From: CAUJIW01 sp963205175
Lineage (GTDB): Bacteria > Pseudomonadota > Alphaproteobacteria > Sphingomonadales > Sphingomonadaceae
DNA length: 64,000 bases
Assembly: GCA_041060555.1 (NCBI GenBank)
Contig: JBEUDS010000004.1
Reading direction: 5' to 3' (one strand)
A program made the translations under genes and the position numbers. Shown in pieces: positions 8,163 to 18,882 of this stretch. The notes under the pieces were generated by a model. The model was not told the origin of the DNA and did no database searches. It saw only the letters and a program-made list of their open reading frames with translations. Each line of letters starts with the position of its first letter. Within the stretch, counting starts at the first letter, position 1.

Positions 8163-8996
8163 TCAGTGCGAGATCAGCAGCGGCAGCCTGGTGTCCAGCA
8201 ACACGTCGCGGGTGGCGCCGCCCAGCAGCATCTCCCACATCCGCGAGTGACCGTAGGCGCCCATCACCATGACGTCGCAGCCGATGTCCACCGCGAACTG
8301 CTGGAGCGCCTGGCCCAGCGCCCGGCCGGCGCTGGGAATGCGATGCACGTTCACCGTGTCGACATGGCGCGCCAGGTGGGCCGCCAGATCCGCGCCCGGC
8401 TCGGCACCGTGACCGTCGTCCGACGGCGCGGGGTCCACCAGCACGACGTTGACGTCGGTCGCCTGGGTGATCAGCCCCATGCCGTCATGCACGGCGCGGA
8501 TCGCCTCGCGGCTGGCGTTCCAGGCAATCGCCACCTTGGCCAGCGGCAGCTTGGCGCCTTCCGGCACAATGAGGATTGGCCGGCCGGCGTGGAACAGTAC
8601 GGTCTGGACCAGGCGGTCCCAGAAGCGGCCATCGGGGTACGCGGCGCGGGCCGAGACCAGCACCATGTCGGCGTAGCGCGAGTGCACCACCGCGTCCATC
8701 GGCAGGATATCGACGTCCACCACCAGTGTGCGCACCTCGCCGGAGACACCGGCCTTGCCCATGGCGGCCTCGATCGCCTCGGCGGCCGCCCTGGCCTTCT
8801 TGGTCTGGCGCTCGACCTCGCTCTGGTAGGCCTCGTAGATGACCGTGCCGAGCAGATACTCCTGATACAGGGGCACGCCGCCGCAGACCACGACGTTGAG
8901 ATAAGCCCCGCGCGCTGCCGCCAGGTCGAGGCCCAGCTTCAGCGCCGGTTCCTCGGCGCCGTTGTCGCCCACCAGCACGACGATGTCCTTCAGCAT
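8163..8996 (-). CDS. Universal stress protein (two UspA domains)
   Basis: This 277-residue cytoplasmic protein has two UspA-like Rossmann domains. The C-terminal domain carries the ATP-binding signature G-2x-G-9x-G-[ST] in GAYGHSRMWEMLLGGATRDV, so nucleotide binding is expected there; the N-terminal half (MLKDIVVLVGDNG onward) has lost the motif. Proteins of this kind respond to stress or growth arrest, but the specific trigger cannot be read from the sequence. The spacing upstream of 8996 contains CAAGGAGGG, an excellent ribosome binding site. It is divergent from the cobA operon, with 224 bases between starts. Confidence 0.88.
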   Translation of the reverse strand: MLKDIVVLVGDNGAEEPALKLGLDLAAARGAYLNVVVCGGVPLYQEYLLGTVIYEAYQSEVERQTKKARAAAEAIEAAMGKAGVSGEVRTLVVDVDILPMDAVVHSRYADMVLVSARAAYPDGRFWDRLVQTVLFHAGRPILIVPEGAKLPLAKVAIAWNASREAIRAVHDGMGLITQATDVNVVLVDPAPSDDGHGAEPGADLAAHLARHVDTVNVHRIPSAGRALGQALQQFAVDIGCDVMVMGAYGHSRMWEMLLGGATRDVLLDTRLPLLISH

Positions 8997-9220
8997 GCTT
9001 CCCTCCTTGTCAGGCTGTCACGCTACCCTAGGGCGTGAAGGCGACAGCCGCGTTGCGTTGAATCAACTTCCCCCGCCGCCCGAGGGCGTCTCAACCGCTT
9101 GTCACCACACGATGATTTGCCCCGATACAAGCTGGACTACGCCAGCCCCAAGAAAAGCTCGTTTGCCCATGATGGCATGGTCCGCCAAATGTGCACGCTC
9201 AGGAGTGAGGAGTCCATGCC

Positions 9221-10108
9221 ATGACTCAGAAGGCCGGGAAGGGCTGGAGCGATATCGTGACCGGCCACACCGCCCGTTATACAGCGTCCATCGCCGATCT
9301 GCTGGCGGTGGACGGCCTGCGCGCGCAGGCCCCCGGCCGGATCATCCTCGTCGGTGCCGGCCCCGGCGACCCCGACCTGCTGACCGTGAAGGCGGTCAGG
9401 GCGCTGGCGCTGGCCGACGTCGTGGTCCATGACGGCCTGGTCGATGCCCGCATCCTGGCGATGGCGCCGGCGGGTGCCGAGATGATCTCGGTCGCCAAGG
9501 CGCGCTCGCGCCACACCATGGCGCAGACCGACATCAACGCCCTGCTGGTGGCCAAGGCGCGTGCCGGCCATGTGGTGGTGCGCCTGAAGGGCGGCGATCC
9601 GTTCGTCTTCGGGCGCGGTGGCGAGGAGGTCGAGGCCGCCCGCGATGCCGGCATCGCCGTCGAGGTGGTGCCCGGCGTCACCGCCGCGCTGGGCTGCGCC
9701 GCCGAGAGCCTGCTGCCGCTCACCCACCGCGATCATGCCAGCGCCGTCACCTTCGTTGCCGGCCAGTGCAAGGGGCTCGCCGAACAGGACTGGCGCGGCC
9801 TCGCCGGCGAGGGCCGCACGCTGGTGGTGTACATGGGCATCGCCGCCGCCGCCGACATCGCCGCCAAGCTGGTCGCCGACGGCCTGTCGCCGCACACCCC
9901 GGCCGCCGTGCTGGAAGGCGGCACCCGCCCCGACGCCCGCACCTTCCGCACCACGCTGGCCGACCTGCCGGCGACGCTGGCGGCCAACGCCGTGCGCAGC
10001 CCGGCGCTGCTGGTGGTGGGCGCCGTCGCCCGCCTGGCGGTGGAACGCCCCGGCGTGCTGGCGCCGTTCGTCCCCTCCACGCTCAGCCTGGCGCTGGCCG
10101 CTGAATAA
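9221..10108 (+). CDS. cobA: Uroporphyrinogen-III C-methyltransferase
   Basis: CobA adds two methyl groups from SAM to uroporphyrinogen III to give precorrin-2, the precursor of siroheme and cobalamin. The family signatures are GRIILVGAGPGDPDLLT, VVRLKGGDPFVFGRGGEE, VVPGVTAA and PLTHRDHASAVTFVAG. About 39 residues precede the usual start of the domain, a modest N-terminal extension. It leads an operon with cysI, the siroheme-dependent sulfite reductase, which explains its placement. It is a stand-alone methyltransferase: the dehydrogenase/ferrochelatase part of CysG is absent and must lie elsewhere. AGGAGTGAGGAG precedes the ATG. Confidence 0.93.
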   Translation: MTQKAGKGWSDIVTGHTARYTASIADLLAVDGLRAQAPGRIILVGAGPGDPDLLTVKAVRALALADVVVHDGLVDARILAMAPAGAEMISVAKARSRHTMAQTDINALLVAKARAGHVVVRLKGGDPFVFGRGGEEVEAARDAGIAVEVVPGVTAALGCAAESLLPLTHRDHASAVTFVAGQCKGLAEQDWRGLAGEGRTLVVYMGIAAAADIAAKLVADGLSPHTPAAVLEGGTRPDARTFRTTLADLPATLAANAVRSPALLVVGAVARLAVERPGVLAPFVPSTLSLALAAE

Positions 10109-10125
10109 ACACCGAGACCAGGAAC

Positions 10126-10407
10126 ATGTCCCAGATCATCACTGCCAATGACCTGCCGACCGGCGACGTCGTCTACTGGACCGGCGCCGGCTGGACCCGT
10201 GACGCCCGCGAGGCGGCACTCGTCACCGACACCGCCGCCGCCGAGGCGCTGGGCAAGGCCGAAGTGAAGGCCCGCCGTGTCATCGACCCCTATCTCATCG
10301 ACATCGAACTCGTCGACGGCAAGCCGTGGCCGACCCGCTATCGGGAAATCGTCCGCGCCTCCGGCCCGTCGGTGCGCACCGATCTCGGCAAGCAAGCGGA
10401 GCTTTGA
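10126..10407 (+). CDS. DUF2849 protein of the sulfite reduction operon
   Basis: The 93-residue acidic protein belongs to the DUF2849 family (opening with ITANDLPTGDVVYW). It has no cysteines, no signal peptide and no membrane segment. The gene lies between cobA and cysI with 17-base and 3-base gaps, and DUF2849 genes are commonly found in front of alphaproteobacterial nitrite/sulfite reductases. A role in assembly of, or electron transfer to, the reductase is plausible but unproven. Confidence 0.85.
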   Translation: MSQIITANDLPTGDVVYWTGAGWTRDAREAALVTDTAAAEALGKAEVKARRVIDPYLIDIELVDGKPWPTRYREIVRASGPSVRTDLGKQAEL

Positions 10408-10410
10408 GCC

Positions 10411-12052
<1,642 letters not shown>

Positions 12053-12060
<8 letters not shown>

Positions 12061-12604
12061 AGTGGAAATCAAGCGCAAGTCGGCCGAGGAAGCGACCGCC
12101 GCCGGCGAGATCGTCAGCGGCGGCATCACCCTGCGCTTCCGTGACGACGCCGACCATGACTGGCGGCATGTCGAGGGCGATGCCGACCTGCCGGACGGCG
12201 GCGCCGTGGTGGTGCCGCTGGCGCGCCTGGCGGAAACGCTCGACCTCAACCGCTTCGCGGCCGTCGGCGTGCGGCTGGCGCCAGCCGACGACGCCCGGGC
12301 GCTGGCCCCCTATCTGACCCGGCTGGCGCTGGTGGAGATCGGCTTCCTCACCTTCCGCGACGGTCGCGGCTATTCGGCGGCGCGTATCCTGCGCGACGAC
12401 CTGAAGTTCTCCGGCGAGATCCGCGCCGTCGGCCAGGTGCTGGCCGACCAGCTGTTCTTCATGGTCCGCTGCGGGTTCGATGCGCTGGAGCTGGACCCCA
12501 GCGTGCGCGAGGAAACCGCGCTGCGTGAGCTGGAGCGCTTCCAGCTCGTCTACCAGAAAGCCGCCGACGCCCGGGCGCCGGTGTGGGCCGAGCGGGGAGC
12601 CTGA
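12053..12604 (+). CDS. DUF934 protein of the sulfate assimilation operon
   Basis: This 183-residue protein is a DUF934 member, recognised by LPDGGAVVVPLARL and the block from VEIGFLTFRDGRGYSAARIL to LADQLFFMVRCGFD. The gene overlaps cysI by 8 bases and ends 2 bases before cysH, so it is translationally embedded in the reductive sulfur pathway. The family is of unknown biochemical function but is consistently linked to cysI/cysH; an accessory or coupling role is inferred. It has one cysteine and no predicted membrane segment or export signal. Confidence 0.88.
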
Positions 12605-12606
12605 AC

Positions 12607-13386
12607 ATGTCCAGCCTGAGCGCCAAGGTTGCCACGGACGCGGCGGTGTCGCCGGTGGGGCCGCGCGCCTTCACCCAGGCGGACGCCGACCGGCTCAACG
12701 CGATCTACGACCAGGTGCCGGCGGCGGAAATGCTGCACCGGCTGCTCACCGGCGAGCTGGCCGGCCAGGTCTCGGTGGTGTCTTCCTTCGGCACCGAATC
12801 CTCGGTACTGCTGCACATGCTGGCGGCCGCCGACCCCACCGCGCCGGTGCTGTTCGTCGACACGCTGCGCCTGTTCCCCGAGACGCTGCGCTACCGTGAC
12901 CAGCTGGTCCGGCTGCTCGGGCTGACCGGCGTGCATACGCTGGAACCGGAGCCGGTGGCGCTGGCGGCCGCCGATCCCAAGTATCTGCTGTGGTCCTACG
13001 ATCCCGATGCCTGCTGCGCGGTGCGCAAGGTGGCGCCGCTGGCGCGCGGGCTGGAGGGCGTGACCGCCTGGGTGTCGGGTCGCAAGGCGTTCCAGTCCTC
13101 GACCCGATCCCACCTGCCGCTGTTCGAAATCGCCGACGGCCGGCTGAAGATCAACCCGCTGGCCCGCTGGACCAAGGCCGACCTCGACGCCTACATGGAC
13201 CGCTACAACCTGCCGCGTCACCCGCTGGAGGCCGACGGCTACCTGTCGATCGGCTGCATGCCGTGCACCACGCCGGTGAAACCGGGCGAGGATCCGCGCG
13301 CCGGGCGCTGGCGTGGCTGGGACAAGACCGAATGCGGCATCCACCTGCCCGGCCTCGACAAGCCGGAGGATGAGCCGGTTTTCTGA
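12607..13386 (+). CDS. cysH: Adenylylsulfate (APS) reductase, [4Fe-4S] type
   Basis: The 259-residue enzyme reduces activated sulfate to sulfite. It has the paired-cysteine cluster motif of APS reductases, C136-C137 (DACCAVRK) and C217-C220 (IGCMPCT), plus the catalytic cysteine C243 (KTECGIHL). Classical PAPS reductases of enterobacteria lack the four cluster cysteines, so APS is the likely substrate. SSFGTESSVLL near the N-terminus is the nucleotide-binding P-loop-like motif. ATG 12607 is preferred to one at 12583 because GGGGAG lies seven bases upstream and it avoids overlap with DUF934. It is the last gene of the cobA-cysI operon. Confidence 0.92.
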   Translation: MSSLSAKVATDAAVSPVGPRAFTQADADRLNAIYDQVPAAEMLHRLLTGELAGQVSVVSSFGTESSVLLHMLAAADPTAPVLFVDTLRLFPETLRYRDQLVRLLGLTGVHTLEPEPVALAAADPKYLLWSYDPDACCAVRKVAPLARGLEGVTAWVSGRKAFQSSTRSHLPLFEIADGRLKINPLARWTKADLDAYMDRYNLPRHPLEADGYLSIGCMPCTTPVKPGEDPRAGRWRGWDKTECGIHLPGLDKPEDEPVF

Positions 13387-13507
13387 GCCGCGGCATCGGT
13401 GGTCCCGCCGCCCCGGCGACAGGCTGAGCCGACAGGACGGCAAAACGTGACCGGCGTCAGCCGTGTGGCCTTGCAGTCGCCACGAACTGGGGCTACGGCG
13501 GGAACAC

Positions 13508-15595
13508 ATGGCGAAGCAGCCTTCCTCGGATAGTCCCAGGCCCCGTCGCGCCGCGCGCCGGCGCAAGCCGGTGTGGCTGATCCTGCTCCAGGCGGGCGGC
13601 GCGCTGGCGGCCGTCACGGCGCTCGCCCTGACCTTCGTGGTCTGGCTGGCGGCCCAGTCGCTGCCCAGTTTCGATACCCTCGTCCGCGAGCCGCGCGGCC
13701 AGATGATCGTCGTCAAGGCCTCCGATGGCTCGACGCTGATCACCTTCGGCCCGTCCTACGGCGAATGGCTGTCGTCCGCCGACCTGCCGCTGAGCATCAA
13801 GACCGCCATGGTGGCGATCGAGGACCGGCGCTTCTATCATCACCCCGGTATCGACCCCATCGGCATCGCCCGCGCCATGGCCCGGAACGCCAGGGCGGGC
13901 CGTTTCGTCCAGGGCGGGTCCACCATCACCCAGCAGGTGGTGAAGAACATCTTCCTCACCTCCGAGCGCACGTTCGCCCGCAAGGCCCGCGAAATGGTGC
14001 TGGCGCTGGCGCTGGAGTGGAAGTTCTCCAAACCGCAGATTCTCGAACTCTACCTCAACCGGGTCTATTTCGGCGGCGGCGCCTATGGCGTCGATGCCGC
14101 CTCGCGCAAGTTCTTCGGTCATTCCGCCCGCCAGCTCAGCCTCGGCGAGGCGGCGATCATCGCCGGCCTGGTCAAGGCGCCGACCCGCTACGCACCGTCG
14201 TCCGACCCCGAGCAGGCCCGGCAACGGGCGAAGCTGGTGGTGGCGGCGCTGGTGGATGCCAACTTGCTGGATGCGGGTGACGTCGACAACGCGCTGATCG
14301 ACCGGGTGCGCTTTGTGCCGCAGCCGCGCGAGAACAACGTGCGCTACTTCACCGACTGGGTGCTGGCACAGGTGGAGACGCTCACCGATGAGACGGCCCA
14401 GCCGCTGGAGGTGGAAACCACGCTCGACCCGCGCACCCAGCAGGCGGCGGAGCTCGCGCTGAAATGGAACGTGCCCGCGGGGTTGCAGGGTGGTCTGGTC
14501 GCCATGGCGCATGATGGCGCCATCCGGGCGATGGTCGGTGGCGTCGACTATGTCACCAGCCCCTATAACCGGGCGGTGGCGGCCCGCCGGCAGCCGGGCT
14601 CCGCGTTCAAGCTGTTTGTCTACCTGGCGGCGCTGGAAGCCGGCGCGACGCCGGATTCCATCTATGTGGACGAGCCGGTGACGTTCGGAAAATGGTCGCC
14701 GGTCAATTCCACCCGTAGCTTTCAGGGCGAGGTGACGCTGACCCAGGCCTTCGCCCAGTCGATCAACACGATCGCGGTCAGGCTCGCGGACGAGGTGGGG
14801 TTCGACACCGTGGCGGCAATGGCGCGGCGGTTCGGCATCTCGACGCCGATTTCCCGCCAGCCGGCGATGGCGCTGGGTGCCTCGGAAGTGACGCTGCTCG
14901 ACATGACCGCCGCCTACGCCAGTCTCGCCCGCGGTGGCGTCGAGGCCCGCCCCTACGGCATCCGGTCCATCCGCACCGTTGCCGGCAAGCCGCTCTACAG
15001 CTACCAGCCCGACGCGCCGCGCGGGCTGGTGACACCCGAAGTCGCCGCCGGCATGACGCGTATGCTGGAGGCCGCTGTCAACGAAGGCACGGCGCGCGCC
15101 GCCAGCATCGACCGGCCCGCCGCCGGCAAGACCGGCACCACCCAGTCCAACCGCGATGGCTGGTTCATGGGTTTCACCGCCGACCTGACCGCCGGTGTCT
15201 GGATGGGGCGTGACGACAACAAGGCGGTGCCCGGCCTGGCCGGGGGGCGCACCCCGGCGCGTGCCTGGGCCGCGTTCATGAGCCGGGCGACGCAGGGCCT
15301 GCCGGCCCAGCCGCTGTTCGCTGATTCCAGTACGCTGGACGGCGTCGAGCCCGATGCCGAGACCTATGGCCTGGTGCCGGAGGGTGAGGGTATCGAGGCG
15401 GTCGAGCCGGTGTGGGACCCCGAGACGCAAAGCGCCCCGCCGGCGGCCGCGCCGTCCCAGACAACCGCCCCCGGCGCTGCCGGGTCATCACGCGCCGCGC
15501 CGCCGCGCCTTGACGATGCCTGGCTGGAAGGGGTGCTGAAGGAGCCGGGTAACGCCGCAAGCTCAGGCGGGGGTGGCAACAACCCGGTGCAGTGA
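13508..15595 (+). CDS. Class A penicillin-binding protein (PBP1A type)
   Basis: This 695-residue inner-membrane enzyme polymerises and crosslinks peptidoglycan. A positively charged N-terminus is followed by one membrane helix (about residues 24-46). The glycosyltransferase domain has catalytic E105 (IEDRRFYHHPG) and GGSTITQQVVKN. The transpeptidase has S365 in the SAFK motif, a SIN triad and K541 in KTGTT. The C-terminal tail is proline/alanine/serine-rich and probably disordered. ATG 13508 is chosen over an earlier in-frame ATG at 13463 because the protein then begins with the usual short basic tail. The 3' end overlaps the convergent YgjP-like gene by 33 bases. Confidence 0.92.
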   Translation: MAKQPSSDSPRPRRAARRRKPVWLILLQAGGALAAVTALALTFVVWLAAQSLPSFDTLVREPRGQMIVVKASDGSTLITFGPSYGEWLSSADLPLSIKTAMVAIEDRRFYHHPGIDPIGIARAMARNARAGRFVQGGSTITQQVVKNIFLTSERTFARKAREMVLALALEWKFSKPQILELYLNRVYFGGGAYGVDAASRKFFGHSARQLSLGEAAIIAGLVKAPTRYAPSSDPEQARQRAKLVVAALVDANLLDAGDVDNALIDRVRFVPQPRENNVRYFTDWVLAQVETLTDETAQPLEVETTLDPRTQQAAELALKWNVPAGLQGGLVAMAHDGAIRAMVGGVDYVTSPYNRAVAARRQPGSAFKLFVYLAALEAGATPDSIYVDEPVTFGKWSPVNSTRSFQGEVTLTQAFAQSINTIAVRLADEVGFDTVAAMARRFGISTPISRQPAMALGASEVTLLDMTAAYASLARGGVEARPYGIRSIRTVAGKPLYSYQPDAPRGLVTPEVAAGMTRMLEAAVNEGTARAASIDRPAAGKTGTTQSNRDGWFMGFTADLTAGVWMGRDDNKAVPGLAGGRTPARAWAAFMSRATQGLPAQPLFADSSTLDGVEPDAETYGLVPEGEGIEAVEPVWDPETQSAPPAAAPSQTTAPGAAGSSRAAPPRLDDAWLEGVLKEPGNAASSGGGGNNPVQ

Positions 15596-16291
15596 GGCGC
15601 CGTGCTGGCGCAACCAGGCGCGTGCCGGCCGCACGGGGCCGCCGTTGAGCTGCTCGGCCAGCGACCAGAAGGCCTGGCTGTGGTCCATGTGGGCCAGATG
15701 CGCCACCTCGTGCGCCGCCACGTAATGACGGACCGGCTCCGGCGCCAGGATCAGCCGCCACGAAAAACGCAGGTCGCCGGACGCCGCACAGCTGCCCCAG
15801 CGGGCGCGCGGATCGCCGATGCCGACCCGCCCCAGCGGCCGGGCATGGCGCGGCAGGGCGGGGGCCGAGGCGAGCCCGGTGACGCGGGCGCCGAGGTCGG
15901 CCAGCGCCGCCGCGCGCAGATGCCGGACCACCCGTGCCGCCACCCGCGCCCGCGGGCCGCCGACCACCAGCCGGTCGCCGTCGTGGATCACCCGGCGCGG
16001 CGCGTCCGGGAGCCAGTCGATCAGGGTCTCGACGCCGTTGACCGGAATGCGCGTGCCCGGCGCGATCGGCAGCAGCGGCTGCCAGCGGTCGACGGCGGCG
16101 GCGATCCAGTCCCGTCGCTGGTCGATGAACGCCAGCGCCTCGGTGAGCGAGACCCGGCGCGGCATGCTCAGCCGCAGCGTTCCGGTGGTCGCCAGCGCGG
16201 TCAGCGTCAGGCGCCGGGCCTGCGGCAGACGGCGGATCTCCAGTGGCACCGTGAGGTCGCCGAGGTCGAGCGTGCGCCGCTCGATGCTCAT
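15563..16291 (-). CDS. YgjP-like zinc metallopeptidase (DUF45)
   Basis: The product, 242 residues from ATG 16291, has the YgjP/DUF45 layout: an N-terminal beta region, then ARWGSCAASGDLRFSWRL and the zinc motif HEVAH with a further HMDHSQAFW segment. The HExxH pair plus later acidic residue resembles minigluzincin-type peptidases, so metal-dependent hydrolase activity is expected, substrate unknown. Longer in-frame starts exist (up to 16372), which would overlap the YcgN gene, so the shorter start is favoured. It lies downstream of the SCO and YcgN genes on the same strand and may be cotranscribed. Confidence 0.8.
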   Translation of the reverse strand: MSIERRTLDLGDLTVPLEIRRLPQARRLTLTALATTGTLRLSMPRRVSLTEALAFIDQRRDWIAAAVDRWQPLLPIAPGTRIPVNGVETLIDWLPDAPRRVIHDGDRLVVGGPRARVAARVVRHLRAAALADLGARVTGLASAPALPRHARPLGRVGIGDPRARWGSCAASGDLRFSWRLILAPEPVRHYVAAHEVAHLAHMDHSQAFWSLAEQLNGGPVRPARAWLRQHGASLHRVVATPA

Positions 16292-16349
16292 GACCGTCTC
16301 TGTCCCGACACCGGCCGGGGCATGGGGGCCGGCGCGGCTGGCGGTGCGA

Positions 16350-16793
16350 TCATGGCGTTTCATCCACCACATGCTGCTCCAGCGGCCCGGCGTCGCGTTC
16401 CGATACCGCCCAGCCGACCACTGAATGGCCGCGTCGCCGGGTCGACTCGGTGTCGCCGGTGATCAGGGGGTGCCAGTCCGGCAGATCCTTGCCCTCGGCC
16501 ACCAGCCGGTAGGCGCAGGTGGCCGGCAGCCAGTCGCTGCGGCGGATGCGGTCGACCGTGAGCTTCAGGCAATCCGGCACCAGCAGCTTGCGCTGGCGGT
16601 AGTTGGCGCAACGGCCGGTCGAGAGGTCGAGCAGCCGGCAGGCGACGTTGGTGTGGTGCACCTCGCCGGTGTCCTCGTCCTCCAGCTTGTGCAGGCAGCA
16701 TTTGGCGCAGCCGTCGCACAGCGACTCCCACTCGGCAGGGGACATCTGGCGCAGGGTCTTGCGCTTCCAGAATGGCAGCGGGCTGTCGTTCAC
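16350..16793 (-). CDS. YcgN-family cysteine-cluster protein (UPF0260)
   Basis: The 147-residue protein carries the cysteine-rich signature of YcgN/UPF0260: CDGCAKCC, CRLLDLSTGRCANY, DCLKL and a late TCAYRL, a pattern that could bind a metal or iron-sulfur cluster. The start is a GTG whose last two bases share the TGA stop of the SCO gene (GTGA, 16790-16793), which decides the start. Much longer open frame upstream is the shadow of the SCO gene. The family's function is unknown; association with a copper chaperone may hint at metal handling, but that is speculation. Confidence 0.82.
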   Translation of the reverse strand: MNDSPLPFWKRKTLRQMSPAEWESLCDGCAKCCLHKLEDEDTGEVHHTNVACRLLDLSTGRCANYRQRKLLVPDCLKLTVDRIRRSDWLPATCAYRLVAEGKDLPDWHPLITGDTESTRRRGHSVVGWAVSERDAGPLEQHVVDETP

Positions 16794-17419
16794 CGCACCA
16801 GGTCGCCGAGTCGCGCGGCGACCTCCTCCGGGGTGACGGTGGAGGAGAAATGGGCGGCATACTTGCCGTCCGGCGTCATCAGGTAGGTCAGCGCCGAATG
16901 GTCGACCAGATAGTCGGCCGCCGTTTCGCCCTGCTGGGCCTTGGCGGAATAGACGCGATAGGCCCGCTTGGCGGCATCCACCTGCGCCTGGCTGCCCGTC
17001 AGCCCCACCAGACGCGGGTGAAAGGCGGTCACATAGGCCTTCATCACCGCCACGGTGTCGCGTTCCGGGTCGACGGTGATGAAAACCGGCTGCACCCGGG
17101 CGGCTGCGGCCGGCTTGCTGGCCTCCAGCGCCACCATCGCCTGGGCATTGCGCTGCAGGTCGGTGGGGCAGACGTCGGGGCAGTAGGTATAGCCGAAGTA
17201 CACCAGCAGATACTGGCCCGGCCAGTTCTTCTCGGTGACGGTGCGGCCGTCCTGGTCCACCAGCGTGAACGGGCCGCCGATCAGCACGTCGCCGTCGCCC
17301 TCGCGGCTGCCGGCGGACCGGCTGTCGGGGCCAAGCCACAGCGCGACGCCGGCGGCAAGCACCAGCGCCGCCAGCAATGCGACGACCAGAGTGAAGGACA
17401 GGGTGCGTTTGGATTTCAT
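16790..17419 (-). CDS. SCO1/SenC-type copper chaperone
   Basis: The 209-residue membrane-anchored protein has an N-terminal helix (about residues 8-30) and a periplasmic thioredoxin-fold domain. The copper ligands are both present: CPDVCP and the histidine in VDHSALTY. Such proteins deliver copper to, or reduce thiols of, the CuA centre of cytochrome c oxidase. No oxidase genes are nearby. It is the first gene of a minus-strand set (SCO, YcgN, YgjP), divergent from the ankyrin gene with a 52-base gap that must hold both promoters. Confidence 0.92.
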   Translation of the reverse strand: MKSKRTLSFTLVVALLAALVLAAGVALWLGPDSRSAGSREGDGDVLIGGPFTLVDQDGRTVTEKNWPGQYLLVYFGYTYCPDVCPTDLQRNAQAMVALEASKPAAAARVQPVFITVDPERDTVAVMKAYVTAFHPRLVGLTGSQAQVDAAKRAYRVYSAKAQQGETAADYLVDHSALTYLMTPDGKYAAHFSSTVTPEEVAARLGDLVR

Positions 17420-17471
17420 GGTTCAGCTCGTCCCGGTATATAGACTTGTCGCGAAAGTCGGAGAGGAAAAA

Positions 17472-18107
17472 ATGACGCGTAGGCTTATCCGCTCGATTCC
17501 CGCCATGCTGCTGGCCTGTGCCGGACTGGCGCTGGCGGCGCCGCCGGCCCGGGCCGAGGTTGGCGGCAACATCTACCAGTTTCTCAAGGCCGTACGCGAC
17601 AAGGATATCATGAAAGCCAACACGCTGCTGTCCGAACCGGGCTCGGCGATCATCGACGCCCGTGACGGCGATACCGGCGAGGCCGCGCTGCATGTGGTGG
17701 TCAAGCGCCGCGACGGCGGCTGGCTGGAGTATCTGCTGGCGCGCGGCGCCAACCCCAATGTCGAGGACCGCGACGGTAACACGCCGCTGATCCTCGCCGC
17801 CGCCCAGGGCTATGGTGACGGCGTGACCCAGCTGATCAATCGCCGGGCCGACCCCGATGCCCGCAACCGCGCCGGCGAGACCGCGCTCATCAAGGCCGTG
17901 CAGGCACGCCAGGACCAGATCGTGCGGTTGCTGCTCGCCGGGGGCGCCCGGGTTGACATCCCGGACAACGTCGCCGGGTACACCGCGCTCGACTATGCCG
18001 AGCAGGATCGCCGGGCCGGCAACATCCGCCGGCTGCTCAGGGACGCGGAGGCGTCACGCCAGGCCCCGGCCGCGCCGCCGCCCGTCAGCCCGCCCCAGAC
18101 CCGCTGA
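17472..18107 (+). CDS. Exported ankyrin-repeat protein
   Basis: The 211-residue product has a Sec signal peptide (MTRRLIRSIPAMLLACAG..., cleavage near PARAEV) and four to five ankyrin repeats, seen in GEAALHVVVKRRDGGWLEYL, DGNTPLILAAAQGYGDGVTQ, AGETALIKAVQARQDQIVRL and GYTALDYAEQDRRAGNIRRL. The tail is rich in proline and alanine. Ankyrin proteins bind other proteins; this one is likely periplasmic, partner unknown. ATG 17472 is selected because GAGAGGA lies just upstream and earlier starts read through the SCO gene promoter. The last codons and stop are duplicated in tandem. Confidence 0.85.
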   Translation: MTRRLIRSIPAMLLACAGLALAAPPARAEVGGNIYQFLKAVRDKDIMKANTLLSEPGSAIIDARDGDTGEAALHVVVKRRDGGWLEYLLARGANPNVEDRDGNTPLILAAAQGYGDGVTQLINRRADPDARNRAGETALIKAVQARQDQIVRLLLAGGARVDIPDNVAGYTALDYAEQDRRAGNIRRLLRDAEASRQAPAAPPPVSPPQTR

Positions 18108-18125
18108 GGCCAGACCCGCTGAGGC
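18096..18125. repeat. 15-bp tandem duplication spanning the stop codon
   Basis: CAGACCCGCTGAGGC occurs twice without a gap (18096-18110 and 18111-18125), with a partial third copy starting at 18126. The first copy contains the ankyrin gene's final codons and TGA; the second adds another in-frame TGA. It looks like a recent slippage duplication. Confidence 0.85.
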
Positions 18126-18179
18126 CAGGTTTTGGGCGGGCGGGCCTGGACGGCGCGGGCTCATGCCCGCCGCGCCGGT

Positions 18180-18806
18180 TCAGCCGGCACGGCGGTTGGT
18201 GTAGACCAGCCGCCAGTCGCCGCCGATACCCTCGCCGGGCACGTGATCGATGCGGGTGGTCGACAGGTTGTCGACACTGATGGTCAGCGCCCGGTCGAGG
18301 TCGATGCCCAGCGCGTGCGCCAGCGCCGCCCGGATGGTGCCGCCATGGGCGACGGCGACGATCGGCCGGCCGGCGAAGCGGGCGGTCAGCTGGTCCATCG
18401 CCGCGCGGACGCGCGCCGCCTGGGTGACGAAGCTCTCGCCGCCCGGCGGCTGGTCGGCGGCGGTGGTGAACCAGGTCTTGTGGCGTGGCCGGCCCGCCAG
18501 CGTTGCCTTGAGCGCCTCCATGGTCATGCCGTGCCAGGCGCCATAGTGCTGCTCGGCAAGCCGCTCGTCCGCCAGTCGTTCGGCCGGAGCGAGCCCGGCG
18601 TCGGCGATGGCGTCGGCGGTCTGCACCGCGCGCATCAGCGGGCTGGTCACCCACACGGCGTTCTTCGGCAGGAAGCCGGCCAGTGCCTGGAAGGCCGGGG
18701 TATCGGAGACATCGGCGGGTTCGTCGTGGGTGTCGTAAACGACGGCGCCAGCCTCGCGGAGGGTGGCGACGGGGGCGTGACGGACAAAGTGCCAGCGGGT
18801 GATCAT
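18180..18806 (-). CDS. Histidine phosphatase family protein
   Basis: The 208-residue protein belongs to the phosphoglycerate-mutase-like histidine phosphatases. The catalytic RHAP motif (residues near 9-12), the second arginine in SPLMRAVQTAD, the glutamate in EQHYGAWHGM and the second histidine in AVAHGGTIRA are all present. The substrate is not predictable: the family includes alpha-ribazole phosphatase (CobC), sugar and nucleotide phosphatases. ATG 18806 is preferred over 18833 because it follows GGAAG at a suitable distance. It is divergent from regB with a short intergenic region. Confidence 0.85.
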   Translation of the reverse strand: MITRWHFVRHAPVATLREAGAVVYDTHDEPADVSDTPAFQALAGFLPKNAVWVTSPLMRAVQTADAIADAGLAPAERLADERLAEQHYGAWHGMTMEALKATLAGRPRHKTWFTTAADQPPGGESFVTQAARVRAAMDQLTARFAGRPIVAVAHGGTIRAALAHALGIDLDRALTISVDNLSTTRIDHVPGEGIGGDWRLVYTNRRAG

Positions 18807-18882
18807 CAATGTTTCTTCCACCTGTGTCGGCACGCGCGCGCGGCCTGTTTGCTTCCTGCGTTCACCGGCGTATAGCGAAAGC